From: Bordetella avium
GTDB taxonomy: Bacteria > Pseudomonadota > Gammaproteobacteria > Burkholderiales > Burkholderiaceae_B
Direction of reading: 5' to 3'
Assembly: GCF_034424645.1 (NCBI RefSeq)
Contig: NZ_CP139969.1
Location: forward strand, 3,472,001 to 3,536,000
Length of the DNA: 64,000 bases
Shown: positions 26,783-35,333 of the stretch, piece after piece
Layout: each line of letters begins with the position of its first letter
Numbering within the stretch: the stretch's first letter is position 1
The notes under the pieces: generated by a model
What the model was told of the DNA's origin: nothing
Databases searched by the model: none
The model's input: only the letters and a program-made list of their open reading frames with translations
Translations under genes and position numbers: made by a program

Positions 26783-28015
26783 CTAGCCCTCCAGCGACAC
26801 CGATACCGGCGCGTTGGCCTGACAAGCATCCAGAGCCAGCGCCAAGCGCTTCACGCCCAAAGCAATCTTTTCTTCATTCATGGTTGCGAAGGACATGCGC
26901 ATGGCATGCAGATCGGCCTGAGATTCATCCGCATAGAAGGCCTTGCCCGGCACATAGACGACTTCTTTTTCGATGGCGTAGGGCAAAAGGCGAGTGGCAT
27001 CGATATCGCCACTCAGGCGCGCCCAGAAAAACATGCCGCCTTCCGGTTTGGCGAAAGTGACCCGGCCCGGCAATTCCCGCGTCAGGGCTGCGGCCAAGGC
27101 ATCGCAACGCAGACCGTAGGCGGCGCGGATACGCGGCACATGCTCGGCATAATGCCCATCGGCCAGATACTGCGCCACGATTTCCTGAATCCAGGCCGAG
27201 CAGGCCATGTCGTCGGCGGCCTTGGCGCTCACGCAACGGCGGCGCACCTCGGCCGGCGCCACCAACCAGCCGATGCGCAGCCCAGGCGCCATGGTCTTGG
27301 ACATGCTGGAGATATACACAGCCCACTGCCGCTGCTCGCCCTCGGCCAGCGCGGCAATGGGCGGCACCGTATCGCCGGAGAAACGCAGCTCGCCGTAAGG
27401 ATCATCTTCGACGATCAAGAAGCGGTGTTTGACCGCCAGCTCCAGCAGCCGGACACGGCGCTCACGGGTGAGCGTGGCGCCGCAAGGGTTGGAAAACGAG
27501 GCCACGACACAGACCATCTTGGGTTTAACCTGCGCGGCCAGCGCGTCGAGCGCGTCGAGATCGATGCCTTGCGGGCCCGAGGCTACCGTATGCACCGTTG
27601 CGCCGGTGTAGCGCATGGCCTGCACCGAATTCGGAAAGGAAGGGCTTTCGATGATGGCGCTATCGCCCTTTTGCAACATGACGCGCGTCAAGAGCGCCAG
27701 GGCTTGCTGCGAACCGCCCGTGACCGCCAGCTCGGTGTCCGGGTTGCATTGCACCCCGCGCTCGGCGCTCAAGCGGGCAAGCTGCTGGCGCAGACTGGCC
27801 TGGCCGTCGATATTCGAATATTGCAGACAGCTGCCCAGACGACCCAAGACCTGGGTGGAGGCCGCAGACAAGCCATCAACGTCAAACAGCTCCTGGGCCG
27901 GATAGCCGCCCGCCATTGAAATCGTGCCTGGCCGCAGGGCATAGGGCATCAGCGAACGGATAGGCGGAATGTATGGCGTCTGAAAAGGCGGGGCGAACAA
28001 GTACTCAGTGGACAT
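26783..28015 (-). CDS. PLP-dependent aminotransferase, class I/II (2-aminoadipate aminotransferase-like)
   Basis: A 410-residue fold-type I aminotransferase. It shows the substrate-entry segment TISMAGGYPA, the cofactor-contact region EDDPYGELRF (203-212), the PLP lysine Lys240 (SSMSKTMAPGLRIGW) and a C-terminal arginine region. It resembles LysN/ARO8-type enzymes, acting on 2-aminoadipate, leucine or aromatic amino acids. ATG 28015 was chosen because the longer frame upstream has no family-like sequence. Confidence 0.88.
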   Translation of the reverse strand: MSTEYLFAPPFQTPYIPPIRSLMPYALRPGTISMAGGYPAQELFDVDGLSAASTQVLGRLGSCLQYSNIDGQASLRQQLARLSAERGVQCNPDTELAVTGGSQQALALLTRVMLQKGDSAIIESPSFPNSVQAMRYTGATVHTVASGPQGIDLDALDALAAQVKPKMVCVVASFSNPCGATLTRERRVRLLELAVKHRFLIVEDDPYGELRFSGDTVPPIAALAEGEQRQWAVYISSMSKTMAPGLRIGWLVAPAEVRRRCVSAKAADDMACSAWIQEIVAQYLADGHYAEHVPRIRAAYGLRCDALAAALTRELPGRVTFAKPEGGMFFWARLSGDIDATRLLPYAIEKEVVYVPGKAFYADESQADLHAMRMSFATMNEEKIALGVKRLALALDACQANAPVSVSLEG

Positions 28016-28234
28016 GAGGGCGAGGGTTCCGCGTCGCATCGCGTAGCGGCACGGCCACCCCTGGCCGCGCTTTCGAGGCGCCAAGCAACGATGCTTTATT
28101 CTTCAAGCAGGATATTTTCGTCGATTCTATGCCCGGGCGCGATACCCGGCAACGAGCAGGCAGCGACGCTGCGCCCGGCCCAGCCTAAACTATGAGAGGC
28201 CGCAAGACGGCCCGCCAACCAAGAGAAGCCCCTC

Positions 28235-28933
28235 ATGACTGACTCCATGTCCGCGCGCCTGGCCGCGATCGAACACCGCATTGCGCAGGCCTGCGAACGC
28301 GCCGCGCGTCCGGCCGGCAGCGTCACGCTGCTGCCCGTCAGCAAAACCTTCAGCGCCGAAGCCGTGCGCGAGGCAGCCGCTCTGGGTTTACGGCGTTTCG
28401 GCGAAAACAAAACTCAGGAAATTCGTCAAAAGGCCGACCCGCTCGCGGACCTCGGACTGTCCTGGGTCATGATCGGCCACCTCCAGACCAACAAGGTCAA
28501 GGATGTGGCGCGCGACGTGGCTGAAGTGCAGTCCCTGGACCGCCTGGAGCTGGCCGATGCGCTGCAACGCCGCCTGGAAACCGCCGGGCGCGAGCTGGAC
28601 GTCCTGATTCAGGTCAAGACATCGCCGGAACCCAGCAAGTTTGGCCTGCCCCCGGAAACACTGCCCGCCATGCTGACCCATCTGCGGCAGGCCTGTCCGG
28701 CGCTGCGCGTCCAAGGCCTGATGACCATGGCGATCAACTCGGAAGACCATGCGGCCGTGCGCGCCTGCTTTCGCCGCCTGCGCGAGTTGCGCGATCAGCA
28801 CGCCAGTTCGGCCGTGCCGCTCGCACGCCTGTCGATGGGCATGAGCGGGGATTTCGAAATCGCCATCGAAGAGGGTTCAACCGAGGTCCGCATCGGCAGC
28901 GCCCTCTTCGGCGCGCGCAACTATCCGGTTTGA
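28235..28933 (+). CDS. YggS-family PLP homeostasis protein
   Basis: A 232-residue single-domain PLP-binding barrel (YggS/PROSC family) with the cofactor Lys37 in LLPVSKTFS and the conserved WVMIGHLQTNKVKDV and LSMGMSGDFEIAI segments. These proteins buffer free PLP and affect amino-acid pools rather than catalyse a reaction. It is usually beside proC; here it is divergent from an aminotransferase gene. Confidence 0.94.
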   Translation: MTDSMSARLAAIEHRIAQACERAARPAGSVTLLPVSKTFSAEAVREAAALGLRRFGENKTQEIRQKADPLADLGLSWVMIGHLQTNKVKDVARDVAEVQSLDRLELADALQRRLETAGRELDVLIQVKTSPEPSKFGLPPETLPAMLTHLRQACPALRVQGLMTMAINSEDHAAVRACFRRLRELRDQHASSAVPLARLSMGMSGDFEIAIEEGSTEVRIGSALFGARNYPV

Positions 28934-29033
28934 CGCGGTGCAAGACAGCCCTGCGGGGCGGGGGCATAATACGCCCCGTAAAAGGCGCACACTAGCGCCT
29001 GATAACGACAAATTCCCTGCAGAGGAGATAACC

Positions 29034-29999
29034 ATGCACAAGCATGCGAAGCGCCTATTGGCCTTTGCCGCCCTGAGCTTTGCCGCGACGGCCGCGGCCC
29101 AAACCTGGCCGACCCAGCCCCTGCGCTGGATCGTGCCCTATCCGGCAGGCGGCGGCGCCGATGTCGTCGCCCGCACCGTGGCCAACGGCCTCGAAAAACC
29201 GCTGGGTCAGACCATCATCGTCGAGAACCGCCCTGGCGCAGCAACCATCATCGGCGCGACTGCGATTGCCCAGTCCGAGCCCAACGGCTACACGATAGGC
29301 ACCGCCGACTCCGGCACGCTGGCCTTCAACCCCTCGTTGTACGCCAAACTGGCGTATGACCCGTCCAAGTTCACCTATATCGGCGGCATCGCGCGCTTTC
29401 CGCTCTTGCTGGCCGTGAATGCCAACTCGCCGTTCAAAACAGTGGACGACGTGGTGCAGGCCGCCCGCAAAGAACCAGGCAAGCTCAGCGCCGCCTCGGC
29501 GGGTGCCGGTTCGCCCCACCATTTGGCGCTGGAACTTTTCAAACAACGCGCCAACGTCAATATCCTGCATGTGCCTTACAAGGGCGCTGCGCCGGCCATC
29601 CAGGACCTGCTGGGCGGCCAGGTGGACGTGATGTTCATCGACCTCGCCGCCGGCCTGCCCAATGTGAAGGCGGGCAAGCTGCGCGTGCTGGCCTCGGCCA
29701 CCCCGGCGCGGCTGACCGCGCTGCCGGACGCGCCCACGATGGCCGAACAGGGCGTGGCGGACTTCACCGCCTATGCCTGGCAAGGGCTGGTCGGACCCGG
29801 CGGCATCCCCAAGCCCATCGTGGACAAGCTGTCCGCCGACCTGGAACAAACCATCAAATCGGCGGCCGTGACGCAAAAGCTGGCGGACATGGGCGTCGAG
29901 CCCATGCCCATGAGCCCGGCGGACTTCAAGGCTTTCGCCGAACGCGAACGCGCCACCTGGGCGGAAGTCATCAAAAAGGCCGACATCCGTCTCGAATGA
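29034..29999 (+). CDS. Bug-family periplasmic substrate-binding protein
   Basis: A 321-residue receptor. ATG 29034 is preceded by AGAGGAGA. A signal peptide (1-23, ending TAAAQT) leads into WPTQPLRWIVPYPAGGGADV, the Bug signature. It is isolated: the YggS gene lies upstream on the same strand and a convergent TonB receptor pseudogene ends 5 nt beyond. No carrier genes are nearby, so the ligand is unknown. Confidence 0.93.
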   Translation: MHKHAKRLLAFAALSFAATAAAQTWPTQPLRWIVPYPAGGGADVVARTVANGLEKPLGQTIIVENRPGAATIIGATAIAQSEPNGYTIGTADSGTLAFNPSLYAKLAYDPSKFTYIGGIARFPLLLAVNANSPFKTVDDVVQAARKEPGKLSAASAGAGSPHHLALELFKQRANVNILHVPYKGAAPAIQDLLGGQVDVMFIDLAAGLPNVKAGKLRVLASATPARLTALPDAPTMAEQGVADFTAYAWQGLVGPGGIPKPIVDKLSADLEQTIKSAAVTQKLADMGVEPMPMSPADFKAFAERERATWAEVIKKADIRLE

Positions 30000-30003
30000 G
30001 GCC

Positions 30004-32228
30004 TCAGTAACGGAGCGCGAGGCTGAGCGACACATTGCGCCCCGGCGCAGTGTATCGGTTCAGCCCGTCTCCGCGAACCCGTCCGGTTGTGCCGAACTCA
30101 GCCAGAGACCGCAAGGTATCCCAGCTGTGATAACGGCGATCGAACAGGTTATAGACCCCGCCGCTCAGGGTGATGTGCTTTCCCATACGCACATAGGCGC
30201 TCAAGTCCACCAGATAGACCGCCGGGCTGAGATACCGCGCTGGCCGCCGGACAGCGCCACGATGGCTATAGGTGGTTTGCAGGGTATCGCGCGCACGCTT
30301 GGCGCCGTGATAGACCAGATCCGCGCGCGCCCCCCAGCGCGGCGAATCAAAAAACACGCCGGTCACGAGTTGCGCCGGTTGCAAGGCGCGCATGCCGTCG
30401 CCCTGTCCGGTGCGCCCGCGCATAAAGCTGGCGCGCACATCTGCCCCCAGACCTCGCGGCGCGCCAAATGCGCCATGTGCGTCGAGCTCGCCCTTGAGTT
30501 CGATACCCCATACCTTGGCGCGATCAATGTTCTCAGAACGGAATACATCCTCGATCAAGGTGGGTTTACCGCTGCCAGGCCTGTCGGGGTCGTAATACAC
30601 ATTGGGCACTTCGCGCTGCGAATGGCGCTCTGCAATGAAATCCCGGTACTGGGTCTGGAACACGGACAAGGCCCAGGCTCCGGCCCTCCCGCCGCTCGCG
30701 AGCGTGATCTGCTGATTCAGGGCGCGCTCGGCCTTCAGATCGGGATTGGCCACGAAGGCGCTGAGACCGCGTCGAAATTGAAAATACAGTTCCTGGGCGG
30801 AAGGCGCGCGAAAACCCTGCGCCACGGCATAGCTCAGACGCATGTCGCCCGTCAGGCGGTAGCTGAGCTGGCCCGATAGCGTGCTGGCCGAAAAGCTACG
30901 GGAAGCCGAGGCCGCGGCGCCCGGTTTGGGCCGATGGCCATAGTGGTCGAAGCGCCAGCCCGCCTCGCCGCTCCAGTCTGGCCCCAGTTGAAAAGCGTCC
31001 ATCAGCTTGAAGGAAAGACTGCGTGTGCGTACAGGGTCGATAATGCCGTATGAGCGCTCGCCGCCCGGGCCTCGTTTGAAGAAAAGACGATCGATGTTGT
31101 CGTTGACCAATTGGCGCTGCGCCCAGGCCAGTTCGCCCGAAAACTGGTGGCTTCCCCAAGCGGACAACCAGGGCCGGGCTACCGTTTCCAATCGCCAGCG
31201 GCGATCGCGCTGCCGGGTGCGGCGGTCATAGCGCTGCTCAAGAAAGCCATCATCGCGATCACGGTTCTCCGTGAGCGCGCGCTGGGTGACCTGCTGTCGA
31301 TGCAGACCGGCGCTCAGAAACTCGATCGGCCCATCTGCGGGCGTCCAGCGGTAAATCACCGCCTGCCGCTTGTAAGGGGAATGATCCCAAGCCACCCGCG
31401 TCTGGCCGAATATCGCGGAATAGCTGCGCTCATCGGTCATGCGCCGCTCGGCCCGCTCATCGTGCGACAGTTGCAGGCAATGCCCGCGCACCACGCAGAG
31501 ATCCAGCTTGCTCAACCAGGCCTGGGTGCTCGCATCCACGGGATCAGGCCGGCCGCGCTCGCCCCCCCTGATATCGGCGCCGCCGCCGTAATGCTTGATT
31601 TCATGCCCCGAGCGGCGCGTGTATTGCAGGAAAAAATGCTGCCCAAAGTGCCTAGCCGCACGCCGGTTCCCGCCATCCCCAACCACTCCCGGCTGCGCGA
31701 AGCATAGGCCAGCTTGCCGACCGCGCCGGCAACCCTGCCGGGCGCCACATAGTCGTCAATATCCTTGGTGACAAACTGCACCGAGCCGCCGATGCCGCCG
31801 CTGCCCGAACTGTAAGAGTCGGCGCCTTTGTGCAACGTGACACGCTTCATATGCTCCAGCTCGACACTGTTGCGATTGCCATTGAGGTAGCCATAGCCCA
31901 GATACACTTCCGGCAAAAAATACTCGGCCTGTGGCATGCCATCCACCGTAACGGCAATCCGATCGCGGTCGACTCCACGCATGGCATAACCATTGCTGCC
32001 GGCCCGGCCGCCCTCGGACACGGATATGCCGGGCATATGGCGCACCAGATCGCGGGCGTCAAAGACGTTGTCACGGCTCATCTGGGCCGCATCACGCACA
32101 TTGGTGGAGGGGTCTTCGGCCTGGCCTTCGACCTGAATGGTTTCAAGCTCCCAGGCCTGAGGGGAGGGTTCGTCAGCCAGAGCCGGCGTGGCGAGCAAGA
32201 GGGTGGAAAATGCAAACCGTGCTGACAT
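30004..32228 (-). pseudogene. TonB-dependent haem/haemoglobin-type receptor, interrupted by a frameshift
   Basis: Two overlapping frames encode one outer-membrane receptor. The first (32228 to about 31632) gives a signal peptide (ending ATPALA), a TonB-box-like region and a plug domain with RGVDRDRIAVTVDGMPQAE and SGSGGIGGSVQFVTKD. The second (to 30004) gives the beta-barrel, including YNLFDRRYHSWD, and ends LALRY. They join at a homopolymer (six A on the plus strand, 31631-31636). One extra T on the coding strand would restore a single frame of about 740 residues. The plug and barrel motifs match the TonB haemoglobin/transferrin/lactoferrin receptor family. It may be a pseudogene, a slippage (phase-variable) gene or a sequencing error. 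No Fur-box-like element was seen upstream. Confidence 0.85.
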
Positions 32229-32515
32229 GATGTCCTGTGCTCCAGAAAAAGCGACAGGACATGCCAGAGGGATGAGGGAAGATTGCCATGCGCCTATTGC
32301 GGTTGACCGAGTGCCGATGCAGACAGCGGCAGGAAACTGCCACGCACAATGCGGGAAAACAGAAAAAGGCGGCGCAAGACCACCTTGAATCAGACCATTT
32401 CAGGGAACCTTGCTCAGCCTTCGTTTCATTATGGACCCTGCGCGTCAGCACGCGGGGCAAGCCTCAACGGACACGGTGACGGCGCCTTCCCGCCTCGACA
32501 ACAGCGATAGGCCAG

Positions 32516-33430
32516 CTAGGCCTGCGCCCCCTGCCGTTTGCGCACCAGAGTCCGGGCCGCGGCAAGAACAGAGTCGGTCAGGATCAACATGGCTTGCGAG
32601 TTGACTCGCCAGTGCTGCCAGAACAGCGGCACGTCTTCCCAGGCCCTGGCGCGCAATGGCACCAGACGGCCGCTGTCCAGTTCCTCCTTGATCAGGGGCA
32701 AGGGATTCATGGCCCAGCCCAGGCCATTCAGCGTCGCCTGCACGAAGGCACGGCTGGACGGCACCCACCAGACTGGCGGCTGCCAGGGCTCCCGCCCCAT
32801 GATGCGGCGCGCAAACCGGCCCTGCAAATCGTCCTTGCGGTTGAAAGCCAGCACAGGCGCTTGGGCCAGACTGCGGGCGTTCACCCCTTGAGAAAAATAA
32901 CGCGCCTGAAAAGCCGGCGAACAGGTCGCCACGTAGCGCATGCCGCCCAGGGGATGGATACGGCAACCCTGCACTGGCTCGGCCAGCGCGGTCACTGCCC
33001 CCAGCACCGCGCCATTGCGCAGCAGCGCCGCCGTGTGATCCTGGTCTTCCGATTGCATGTCCAGCGTCGCCCGCGAACGGGCGGCGAAACGCACGGCCGC
33101 GTCGACAAACCAGGTTTCCAGGCTGTCATGGTTGACGGCCACCGCGATGCTGGCCTGCGTAAGCTCATCTTCAGCCACACCCAGACGCAACAAGGCGTCG
33201 TGCTCCATCAGGGCGGTTTGCTCGGCCAGTTGCACCAGGACTTGCCCATCGGGCGTGGCGCGCGCCGGCATGGTGCGCATCACCAGCAGACGGCCGCTGC
33301 GGTCCTCCAGCGCCTTGATGCGCTGCGAGACCGCCGAGGGCGTGACATGCAGCGCCGCCGCCGCCCGCTCGAAGCTCCCCTCGCGCACGACCGCGGCCAG
33401 TGCACGCAAATGATCATGATCCAGCTTCAA
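32516..33430 (-). CDS. argP: LysR-family regulator ArgP (IciA)
   Basis: A 304-residue LysR protein beginning MKLDHDHLRALAAVVREGSF, with HTH AAAALHVTPSAVSQRIKALE. Sequence and position, divergent from a LysE/ArgO exporter, match ArgP, which senses lysine/arginine and activates the exporter gene. The 121-bp AT-rich gap between the two is the likely binding region. The ligand preference is inferred from the family. Confidence 0.9.
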   Translation of the reverse strand: MKLDHDHLRALAAVVREGSFERAAAALHVTPSAVSQRIKALEDRSGRLLVMRTMPARATPDGQVLVQLAEQTALMEHDALLRLGVAEDELTQASIAVAVNHDSLETWFVDAAVRFAARSRATLDMQSEDQDHTAALLRNGAVLGAVTALAEPVQGCRIHPLGGMRYVATCSPAFQARYFSQGVNARSLAQAPVLAFNRKDDLQGRFARRIMGREPWQPPVWWVPSSRAFVQATLNGLGWAMNPLPLIKEELDSGRLVPLRARAWEDVPLFWQHWRVNSQAMLILTDSVLAAARTLVRKRQGAQA

Positions 33431-33551
33431 GATTAAGTTTTCCTAATTATGGTTTATTAAAATTAGCTGTATTTCATAATGATGGCAAGACAGAATGTGC
33501 GGGTACTGGCCTGGGCACCTGTCCGGCCAGTTTCTATTCCAGGCTGCACCT

Positions 33552-34190
33552 ATGTTCACTCTCACCTCTCCCGCCTTCTTTACTGCCTGGGTCAGCGGCA
33601 CCGCCACTGGCATGGGTTTGTTCGCCGTGGTCGGCGCGCAAAGCGCCTTCATTCTGCGCCAGGGCTTGATGCGAGCGCATTTGCTGACTGTGCTGGCAAC
33701 CTGCGCCCTGATCGACGCCGTCTTCATCTTCGGCAGCGTCTTGGGCCTGCAAACGCTGCTCACCTGGCTGCCCGGCCTGACAACAGCCATCCTGTGGTTC
33801 GGTGTGACCTTTCTGGTCTGGTATGGCCTGCAATCTGCGCGCCGCGCCTGGCGTGGCGGCTCGCTGGCGCATTGCCGTGAAGCCGCGCCTTCGCGCCGCG
33901 CCGCCTTGCTCGGTGCGCTAGGCTTTTCCCTGCTCAACCCGCATTTCTGGCTCGACATGGTCGTCGTGGGTTCGCTCGCCAATGGTTTCTCCGATGCCCG
34001 CCTGGCTTTCGCCGCCGGCGCCCTGACCGCCTCCCTGATCTGGCTGGCGGTGCTTGGCCTGGGCTCGCGCCTGTTCGCCCCCCTGTTCAGCGATGCCCGC
34101 GCCTGGCGCGTGCTCGACGGCCTGATCGCCCTGGTCATGCTGGGTCTGGCCTGGTCGCTGGCGGCTGGCAGCATGGGCAGCGGCGCCTGA
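33552..34190 (+). CDS. LysE/ArgO-family amino-acid exporter
   Basis: A 212-residue inner-membrane protein with about six hydrophobic helices. It starts MFTLTSPAFFTAWVSGTATG, and the family motif GAQSAFILRQG is near residues 27-37. LysE/ArgO proteins export basic amino acids or their toxic analogues. ATG 33552 is preferred over the earlier in-frame start at 33495. It is divergent from argP, its expected activator. Confidence 0.92.
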   Translation: MFTLTSPAFFTAWVSGTATGMGLFAVVGAQSAFILRQGLMRAHLLTVLATCALIDAVFIFGSVLGLQTLLTWLPGLTTAILWFGVTFLVWYGLQSARRAWRGGSLAHCREAAPSRRAALLGALGFSLLNPHFWLDMVVVGSLANGFSDARLAFAAGALTASLIWLAVLGLGSRLFAPLFSDARAWRVLDGLIALVMLGLAWSLAAGSMGSGA

Positions 34191-34239
34191 GCCCCCTCCT
34201 CTCCATCATGGGGAGGGTGACCACTTAGCGCCCCCCCTG

Positions 34240-34323
34240 CCAGGCTCGGCAACCGAGAACAAGGCCTGCCCTCCCTGGCCGCCATTCAAACCTTCGAAGC
34301 AGCGGCGCGCGGTGGCCAGTGAG
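34240..34323 (+). pseudogene. Remnant of a LysR (GcvA-type) regulator N-terminus
   Basis: One frame reads LPSLAAIQTFEAAARGGQ and then stops at TGA. This closely resembles the conserved N-terminus of GcvA-type LysR proteins, in which FEAAAR precedes the HTH. No recognisable HTH or effector domain continues in any frame through to 34467. The rest of the 277-bp gap holds only a weak GC-rich hairpin after the lysE stop. Confidence 0.4.
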
Positions 34324-34467
34324 GTTTGGCGCGCTGCACCACCTCAAGCTTTACCGCTGCAACTAAGCCTGTCGCGCAGAGCGCCGATCTTGCGCCGGCC
34401 TGGGCGCGGGCGGGCTATGGATTGCAGGGGCAGGCCCACGGCCGGAATGGCTAAAGCAAGAGGCCTG

Positions 34468-35166
34468 TCAGTCTTCGTCCGCGCAAACCGCATCGGCGCC
34501 ATAAGATTTCAGGCCATCCAGGTCCATGACGCGCACGGCGCCGTACTCAACCTTGAGCAAACCCGCCTCCTCCAGTTTGCGCAAGGCCTGATTGGCACGC
34601 TGACGCGACACGCGCGCGAGATAGCCAACCTCTTCCTGAGTGATGGCAAGCCGCATGCCCATGCCCGGATAGAGCAAGGGATTGAACAGCTCGGCCAGGC
34701 AGCGCGCGACACGCGCATCGGGGTCCAGCAGACGATCGTGCTCGGCCTTGCCGATAAACTGCGCGACCCGCTCGTTGAGTTGATGCAGCAGATAGCGGTT
34801 AAACGGAATACTGGAATCGAGCAGCCATTCAAAGGTGGGCGCAGGCAGGCGCGCCACGACCGAATCTCGCAAAGCCACCACATCGTATTTACGGATCTCA
34901 CGCTTGAGCAGCGAGCCCTCGCCGATCCAGCCGCCCGCCGGCACGCCGGTCAGCGAGGCCAGCTTGCCATCCGCGTTGCCGACCGATACTTTCACCAAAC
35001 CCGCCAGCACGCCTATCCAGGCCTGGGCCAATTCGCCCTTGCGTTCTATGATCGTTCCCGCCTGCGCATGCTGCACCGAGACATCGCGCTCCACGCGTTC
35101 GCGCTGCTCGGCATCGAGCACGCGAAACCATGCGGCGGCGAGATGTAGCGAATCGGCAAGCTGCAT
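34468..35166 (-). CDS. Crp/Fnr-family transcriptional regulator
   Basis: A 232-residue protein with an N-terminal cyclic-nucleotide-like beta-roll (AGTIIERKGELAQAWIGVLA then GLVKVSVGNADGK) and a C-terminal HTH (ITQEEVGYLARVSRQRANQA). No FNR-type cysteine set is apparent, so the ligand is open. It diverges from the acyl-CoA ligase/Liv ABC operon across a 167-bp gap and is a reasonable candidate for its regulator. Confidence 0.88.
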   Translation of the reverse strand: MQLADSLHLAAAWFRVLDAEQRERVERDVSVQHAQAGTIIERKGELAQAWIGVLAGLVKVSVGNADGKLASLTGVPAGGWIGEGSLLKREIRKYDVVALRDSVVARLPAPTFEWLLDSSIPFNRYLLHQLNERVAQFIGKAEHDRLLDPDARVARCLAELFNPLLYPGMGMRLAITQEEVGYLARVSRQRANQALRKLEEAGLLKVEYGAVRVMDLDGLKSYGADAVCADED

Positions 35167-35333
35167 CGGGAATACCCTAGAAAACCTTTGAATGTCGTGA
35201 TCGCGACAGTTGGTGGCGACCCAACCTTATACCTTAAGTTCTGCCGTAAATCTAAAACGAACTGGTCAAGCAAGCAGCAGGAAGCCTGGCTCGCCATGCG
35301 CCTTCCGCTGCAGCCCAAACCGGAGGAGACAAC

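Noticed and set aside
26303..27919. 538-codon plus-strand open frame across the binding protein and aminotransferase genes
   Set aside because: It is antisense to two well-supported genes and has no recognisable domain.
32229..32515. Cobalamin riboswitch, Fur box or DUF2946-type small ORF upstream of the TonB receptor
   Set aside because: No convincing B12-box, AT-rich Fur dyad or CxxC-type small protein was found; the 95-codon frame here lacks coding features.
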